This document shows positions 60,701 through 64,000 of a DNA stretch of 64,000 nt, in pieces. Numbering within the stretch: position 1 is the stretch's first letter; each line of letters starts with the position of its first letter. A model generated the notes under the pieces. It made no database searches and was not told where the DNA came from. It saw only the letters and a program-made list of their open reading frames with translations. This stretch comes from Amborella trichopoda (Eukaryota > Streptophyta > Magnoliopsida > Amborellales > Amborellaceae). The position numbers and the translations under genes were made by a program. Where the stretch lies: assembly GCF_000471905.2 (NCBI RefSeq), contig NW_006498085.1:494299-558298 (forward strand). The letters are read 5' to 3'.

Positions 60701-62943
60701 ATCTCTCTAAGGTGGGGTTCAGTTTGGGGTGTGAATCCAGCACTCAACATAATTGCAGCTGTATTGGCTTGCTCCCCACAAGAATTAGTCACCACCTTGT
60801 GTGCCACCTCAGTGTTCACGAGTATTTGGCTCAAATCAGACACCATTGAATCTTGCAACTCCAAGAAAGCTTCATTAGGTACCTTCAAGGTTGAAAGAAG
60901 GGTTATTATCTGCCTATTTAGGTATCCAGGTTGGAAACGGGTCCAAGTAATAACCTCAAGTATGCTGTGCTTTGATTGGAATTTGACCATACTTGGTCTT
61001 ATCGAGAGTTTGGCCTTCCCATCACCAGGCCAAGTCACAATGACACCCTTGCAGCCTGCATACCTGACTTGGTAAGCACAAGGAGGGTTTTCAGAGAGCT
61101 TCAACTTGCTCGCAACTTGGGTTGCGAGCTCTGGTGTGATCTTCCCTATCCCATCGGAGAAAACATATCCATTTCTTTCTATCTCTGCGAGCTTAAAGTT
61201 CACATCCTTCTGATCAACTTCAACTGTGGCATAAGTCGAGGAAAAGCACATTCCCATCCTTGCTGCACACTTAGCAACATTCTTATCCGTGAACTTACCC
61301 ATCCACGACCTAATTGAGTCGGCAGTCGTCTTCTCAGTATCAGCAAAAAACCACGCTGACCGGTCCCTCAATTGGTTTGATGAGAATGCTAGAAATGAAT
61401 ACCTACGCCCACATAGATTAAAACCATCAAAAGCAATACTTCTCACCCTCCTGAATATTGTCGTCTTTTGTGAAGGTTTAATATGAGAGAAATCCTTGAC
61501 AATGGGAGCAGTGTAGATAGAAAGAACACCAGAATTCAGAGTTTGGAGCCCTTCATCTGTAAATGTGACCCTAATAAACCGGTCCGATATTTCTCTATAA
61601 TTCCTAAGGACCCGGTTAGAGAGCTCGACCTGAGGAGGAAGACACTGAGCTCCAGTTGGGGTAATCATCAACCTCCTCACCTCTACACTCTCTTCGGGAA
61701 TATGGGTTTCCTTCAGGAGCCTTGGATTCTTCAAGAGCCATTCATGGACAGTCTCCAACTTCCTATACGCATCAAAAACTGGGCGGCGACAAGAGTACAT
61801 GTGCCTTAGGGCTGCAGTGTTAACTTCGGAAGATTGGCTCCTCAACAAGTCAAAAAATTCCTTGCACAACCTATGCTGATTTATAATGCCCTTGTGCACT
61901 AAGCAAGTAACCAAGTACACTATCTCGAAGCATAGTCCCTGCTGAATATTTACTGAAAAAAAATGATCACGCATCTGTTCCATGAATCCATGCTCAGTGG
62001 TAACTTTAGGAGGATAACCCAGAGATCCAAGGTCTTTTTGCAAAACTTCATGCTCCAAGATCCTACACTCCCTAAAGTAGTCCCTGGCCTTCTCCCTTAT
62101 AAGTCCATGACGAGGAGAGAACGAGATTTTATAACAATGGCACCGACCCAACGCACCATTAACACTGAAATCAGTGGTCCTTATCCATGGGTCCTCATCA
62201 TCCAACAAAGGGAAAGGAACAGTGACATGGGTGTCATCGTTATCTGTCCTGTAATAAATTAAAGGTGATGAACTCAACTGCATGAGCATCCCCAAAGAAG
62301 TTTGCTCTTCAAAAAAATGCACCCACTGAATATCTCGGACTGGGAACTCCAACTTCAAATCACATTTGATCACAGCTTTGTGGTTTGTGTCTTTGACCGA
62401 GAAAACGATGTCCCTAGGGAAACAAATCCCACAAGTTCCATCATACGGATCCACATGAAAGTTTACCCCTAAATCGGGCCCCTCCCAACCAACCAAAAAC
62501 TCGGACTCACTAAACAAAGACCCAATTTGAACCTTGCAATTTTTGAATACATTAGGAGGAGTGGTCTTTCTCCTTGCCACGCGAAATGAGCTGTTCATCC
62601 CAACGTGAGCTTTCAAAGGGGATGAACCCAAAATTAGTGCACATTTACCTGACAAAGTTTGAGCCCTCTCTGCACACTTAGGTATTGCAAAATGCACGAA
62701 TGCATGTGGAATGACCCTCGTAACCTCAATAGTTCTTCTGACTTGTGAAGCATCGATTTTATAATCGGGATAGGAATTGGGTGGTGTCAACGACCGCTTC
62801 AGTTTGCATCTAATTATTGACCCGACTGCGCCTTCTAAATACTCTACAAGCTGTTGTGCTGAAGTTCCCTCATCGAAACCCGCTATACTGATTTGTGTGA
62901 TCACCAGCTTCTTCTTGTCATCTTTACTTCCATATATCACCAT
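57746..62943 (-). CDS. RDR6: RNA-dependent RNA polymerase RDR6, copy B
   Basis: Exons 62943-60202 (914 codons) and 58627-57746 (293 codons plus stop) with a phase-0 intron of 1574 bp, again 1207 residues with no internal stop or frameshift. The donor is CGG/GTATAC and the acceptor CATCAG. Every motif noted for copy A is present, including DLDGD at 872-876 (followed by TYFVTWNEKLVPP). By hand count the two proteins differ at close to 50 of the first ~275 residues but only about 25 of the ~480 residues from PTGAQC to the end of exon 1, and are identical over a run of about 110 residues just before the active site. Function as for copy A. Both copies appear to encode full enzymes, so division of labour or dosage are open options. 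Confidence 0.95.
58628..60201 (-). other. RDR6-B intron
   Basis: 1574 bp and homologous to the copy A intron throughout. A (CT)n tract near 58697-58719 is slightly longer than its counterpart. No transposon is seen. Confidence 0.85.
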
Positions 62944-64000
62944 TTTCTCACTAAGATTTCTCAGTTCAAAACACGAAGCACTGGATACTTTTCGAATTCC
63001 AAGTCAAGTGTAACTGCACAAGAAGAGATACAAGATGAGTCCTCGGTAACATGCTTGTATTTATTGATGAATATATAAAAACTCATATACAATCAATTTT
63101 ACATTTGATTTTTTCAATTGGAGCTTGAGTTTCTTAAAGATTCAGATATGAAACAAATTAAAAAGGGAACAATGCAGGATCATCCATTCTCCCATTTCTA
63201 ACATAAATTCCGTCAAAATTCAAGTAGTCCACCCAGTAGTCCACCCAATACTCAATAAAAGTAGTCCACCCAGTAGTCCACCCTATACTCAATAAGTAGT
63301 CCACCCAGTAGTCCACCCTATACTCAATAAGTAGTCCACCCAGTAGTCCACCCTATACTCAATAAGTAGTCCACCCAGTAGTCCACCCTATACTCAATAA
63401 GTCGATGATGCCTATGCAAGAAGATAAGTAGGATGACCATGTAACTACCGAAGAAATTACAATGACAATTACAAAATGAACCTAGTGTTTCAAGTCTCAT
63501 CAAACCAGAAAATGAAAAGTACTGCATAAAGAAAAGAAATCACAACCACGGTTCTATCTGCCCAGTCTTGATTCACTTCGCATCGAGATTTATGCATATC
63601 CTTAGAAAGACTGGAAGTAAAAAGCTTAACCAGTTCTTCAGAGCTCAAACAAGGAGGAACTAAAACTGTTTATACTCCAAAAGAAATCACCCATTCTCCA
63701 AATAAGTTTCAGTCCAAAATACGAGGCATTGGATGGTTATTCCGCAAGGTGCAAAACCAAACAGTAGTGTAAGCTCCTTATTACACCTATACTTTTTTTT
63801 TTTGAGAGAGCTTATTACACCTATATTTACCAATAAAACGATAATAACCCCCCAAAGATCAGTTTGGCCTCAGCATGCACATGAAACCAGAAATGTAACA
63901 CACTAATAAAGAAGGGATCTACAGGGATCTACAATATCAGGCATCCTCTCATTTCAATAATCCATTGCTAAATCATTCCCATCAATATTCAAGCATATCG
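62944..64000 (-). promoter_or_regulatory. RDR6-B upstream region
   Basis: Aligns with 44175-45130 upstream of copy A (for example AGTTTCTTAAAGATTCAGAT against AGTTTCTTATCGAGTCAGAT), except for an expanded minisatellite. It contains no other gene. Confidence 0.45.
63222..63402. repeat. ~35-bp minisatellite expanded only in unit B
   Basis: AAGTAGTCCACCCAGTAGTC then CACCCTATACTCAAT is repeated about five times in tandem. Unit A at the same place (44490-44515) has a single AATAGTCCATCCTATACTCA. Confidence 0.9.

Larger units (their letters stand above)
54266..64000. repeat. Tandem segmental duplication, unit B (runs off the window)
   Basis: Direct repeat of unit A starting within intron 4 of the LOLITA-like gene. 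It contains an orphan LOLITA exon 5, the RDR6-B gene and its upstream region, and is still homologous to unit A at the window end (equivalent to about 45.1 kb). Confidence 0.85.

Noticed and set aside
35590-64000. The A/B repeat as haplotype (allelic) redundancy in assembly
   Set aside because: Not favoured, because the units differ by several MITE/LINE insertions and close to 17% of residues in the RDR6 N-terminal region; still worth testing with read depth.

Overview
The window is plant nuclear DNA. It is AT-rich and intron-containing, dominated by old transposon remnants, GA/CT microsatellites and MITEs (short non-autonomous DNA transposons), with a few genes whose relatives are known from flowering plants. 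There are two assembly gaps. Pseudo-random TACG-like bases beside the second gap hint at a 454-era assembly; an early-diverging angiosperm such as Amborella would fit, but this is a weak inference.

Region 1 (1-9.2 kb) holds no gene I can support: a degenerate AT-rich tandem array (1-1080), several MITEs (one with perfect 9-bp target duplications at 4286-4829), GGGTCC-type elements and short tandem repeats.

Region 2 (9.2-13.3 kb, minus strand) is a complete nine-exon gene for a TBC-domain Rab GTPase-activating protein of the TBC1D13 type, reconstructed at 455 residues. It sits head-to-head, across a 520-bp divergent promoter, with a plus-strand gene (five exons, 147 residues) for a small longin-like protein that I recognise as the LOLITA subunit of the plant TPLATE endocytic complex. 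Only exon 1 of that gene lies here (13.81 kb); exons 2-5 lie at 33.9-36.4 kb.

Region 3 (13.9-33.9 kb) is the giant first intron of the LOLITA-like gene. It contains a ~4.8-kb tandem amplification of the block [TBC exon 2, TBC exon 1, divergent promoter, LOLITA exon 1, LINE remnant]. There are three forward copies, one inverted copy of the promoter/exon-1 piece and a fourth LINE copy. The extra TBC exons are broken (lost start codon, nonsense mutation, frameshift). LOLITA exon-1 copies 1 and 2 keep their coding frame and splice donor, so the gene may have alternative promoters. The rest of the intron holds a LINE 3' fragment, a SKIP35-like pseudogene fragment and a MITE.

Region 4 (35.6-64 kb) is a direct tandem duplication with an offset of about 18.7 kb. 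Each unit carries the last LOLITA exon and a complete two-exon minus-strand RDR6 gene. Both RDR6 copies (38919-44174 and 57746-62943) reconstruct to 1207 residues with the catalytic DLDGD motif, and both look functional. RDR6 makes double-stranded RNA for trans-acting and secondary siRNA. The two units have since gained different insertions (LINE in A; two MITEs in B) and different minisatellite expansions. The second unit also contains an orphan LOLITA last exon.

Between the RDR6 copies (46.5-54.2 kb) lie a GA-rich minisatellite and a cluster of related Mutator-like MITEs.
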